Origin: Bacteroidia bacterium
GTDB lineage: Bacteria; Bacteroidota; Bacteroidia; B-17B0; Aurantibacillaceae
Length of the DNA: 53,221 bases
Direction: 5' to 3'
Assembly (NCBI GenBank): GCA_025362575.1
Contig: JANYIQ010000011.1
Span: 1-53,221, forward strand
The position numbers and the translations under genes are program-made. This document shows, one piece after another, positions 52,528-53,221 of this stretch (position 1 is the first letter of the stretch; each line of letters begins with the position of its first letter). The notes under the pieces were generated by a model. The model was not told the DNA's origin. It saw only the letters and a list, made by a program, of their open reading frames with translations, and searched no databases.

Positions 52528-53221
52528 ATGATCAACCGCCTCTCATATACAATAATTTTTTTGTTACTGCTTTCACTCAAGGCTTTCCCAAAGGCGGATA
52601 GCTTATTGTTGCAGCTTAAAACTGCGAAAGACACTGCCCGTGTAAATACTTTGGTGCGGTTGGCCGAAGACTACATGCTTAGCGGTAAAATGGCCGAAGC
52701 AGAAAAGTGCCTGCTTGATGCTCAATCTGAAAACATAAAACTAAACTCTAAATTCTGCTCTGTTTTCATTTCTTTAAAGAACATTTTATTGCATTATAAA
52801 AAAAGTGAGTTTCAACTGTCATACGAACTTTGTGAAGAAACATTACCTCTTGCCTTGGACTTAGGCGATAAAAATAAGATCGCCGAATGTAAAACGTATA
52901 TGGGGATGAATCGCGGCCGCCTCGGCGATTTCAAACAGGCCCTTAATTTGTATCATGAGGCGCTTCCGATGTTTGAGACAACGAATAACATTTCCATGCA
53001 AATGAAATTGTACAGCAACATTGCCGGCGTTTATTTCGATCAGCTCGATTATAAAATGGCCATTGATTATTTTAAGAGAACCCTGGAAATGGCTATTAAA
53101 AAAAATGATGCAAAAGTGATCGGACAAACCTATAACAACATTGGATCAGCGCTACAGAATTTGAATAAGTCGATAGATGCAAAAGAGTATTATCTGAAAG
53201 CGGCAGAGATCAATATAAGAG
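52528..53221 (+). CDS. TPR protein, 5' part only
   Basis: An ATG at 52528 opens a frame that continues to the window edge (231 complete codons). A signal peptide (LSYTIIFLLLLSLKAFPKA) is followed by TPR helices (GDFKQALNLYHEALPMF, IAGVYFDQLDYKMAIDYFKRTL, TYNNIGSALQNLNKSIDAKEYYLKA). This layout is shared with the sensor kinase at 5458-7439, so a C-terminal kinase or transcription-factor module may lie outside the window. It starts 17 bp after the acs stop. Confidence 0.7.
   Translation, partial: MINRLSYTIIFLLLLSLKAFPKADSLLLQLKTAKDTARVNTLVRLAEDYMLSGKMAEAEKCLLDAQSENIKLNSKFCSVFISLKNILLHYKKSEFQLSYELCEETLPLALDLGDKNKIAECKTYMGMNRGRLGDFKQALNLYHEALPMFETTNNISMQMKLYSNIAGVYFDQLDYKMAIDYFKRTLEMAIKKNDAKVIGQTYNNIGSALQNLNKSIDAKEYYLKAAEINIR

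Overview
The window comes from a Bacteroidota (Bacteroidetes) chromosome. Four things point there. A 907-residue secreted protein ends in a type B (gliding-type) C-terminal sorting domain of the type IX secretion system (T9SS). An envelope protein has the TPR, beta-propeller, carboxypeptidase-regulatory and OmpA order of PorE. There are several Bacteroidota-typical families (DUF5686, YwqK/MORN-like, YdeI, DUF1569, HisKA_2 sensors behind TPR arrays). The promoters match the Bacteroidota -7 box TAnnTTTG, often only 3-18 nt ahead of the start codon, and starts mostly lack a Shine-Dalgarno sequence. I see no tRNA, rRNA or CRISPR array.

Layout. 1-8122: small membrane proteins, a T9SS-secreted FN3-type protein, the potassium transporter kup, a TPR histidine kinase split by an apparent one-base frameshift, and a small lipoprotein. 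8138-18304: the Mg-chelatase-like ATPase gene yifB/comM, broken in two. About 8.9 kb of foreign DNA replaces roughly 60 codons that should hold the Walker A motif. This island carries an XRE regulator, a type I restriction-modification operon (hsdM, hsdS with two look-alike recognition domains, and an hsdR cut off after its Walker A), and an AT-rich group of unrecognised small genes. That group contains a small PD-(D/E)XK nuclease-like protein, a very acidic protein, an HTH protein and a 49-residue helical protein, with two copies of one palindromic operator-like motif.

18426-32451: housekeeping and envelope genes: trigger factor, an esterase, a CrtI-type FAD oxidoreductase, a DUF5686 outer-membrane protein followed directly by lptB, an alpha/beta hydrolase, a half-length aldehyde dehydrogenase homologue, trmH, a patatin, and an M3 oligopeptidase (pepF). 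32452-33921: a repeat-rich stretch in which an OmpA-like gene is flanked by direct repeats. Each repeat ends in a vestigial copy of the pepF 3' end, and the longer vestige differs from the real gene only at synonymous positions.

33922-43663: a three-gene operon (lipoprotein, YdeI, methyltransferase), a giant Ala/Lys-rich coiled-coil protein, a polyprenyl diphosphate synthase, rlmN, an amidohydrolase that may belong to the futalosine (menaquinone) pathway, and feoAB iron uptake. 43664-53221: a DUF218 lipoprotein, a TPR protein plus PorE-like pair, a hypothetical, mscL with an OmpA lipoprotein, a conserved hypothetical, acetyl-CoA synthetase, and the 5' part of a TPR protein running off the edge.

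The parts that most deserve a second look are the yifB island, the pepF-terminus repeats around the OmpA-like gene, and the set of very short (possibly leaderless) 5' ends. All family calls come from reading motifs, not from database searches.
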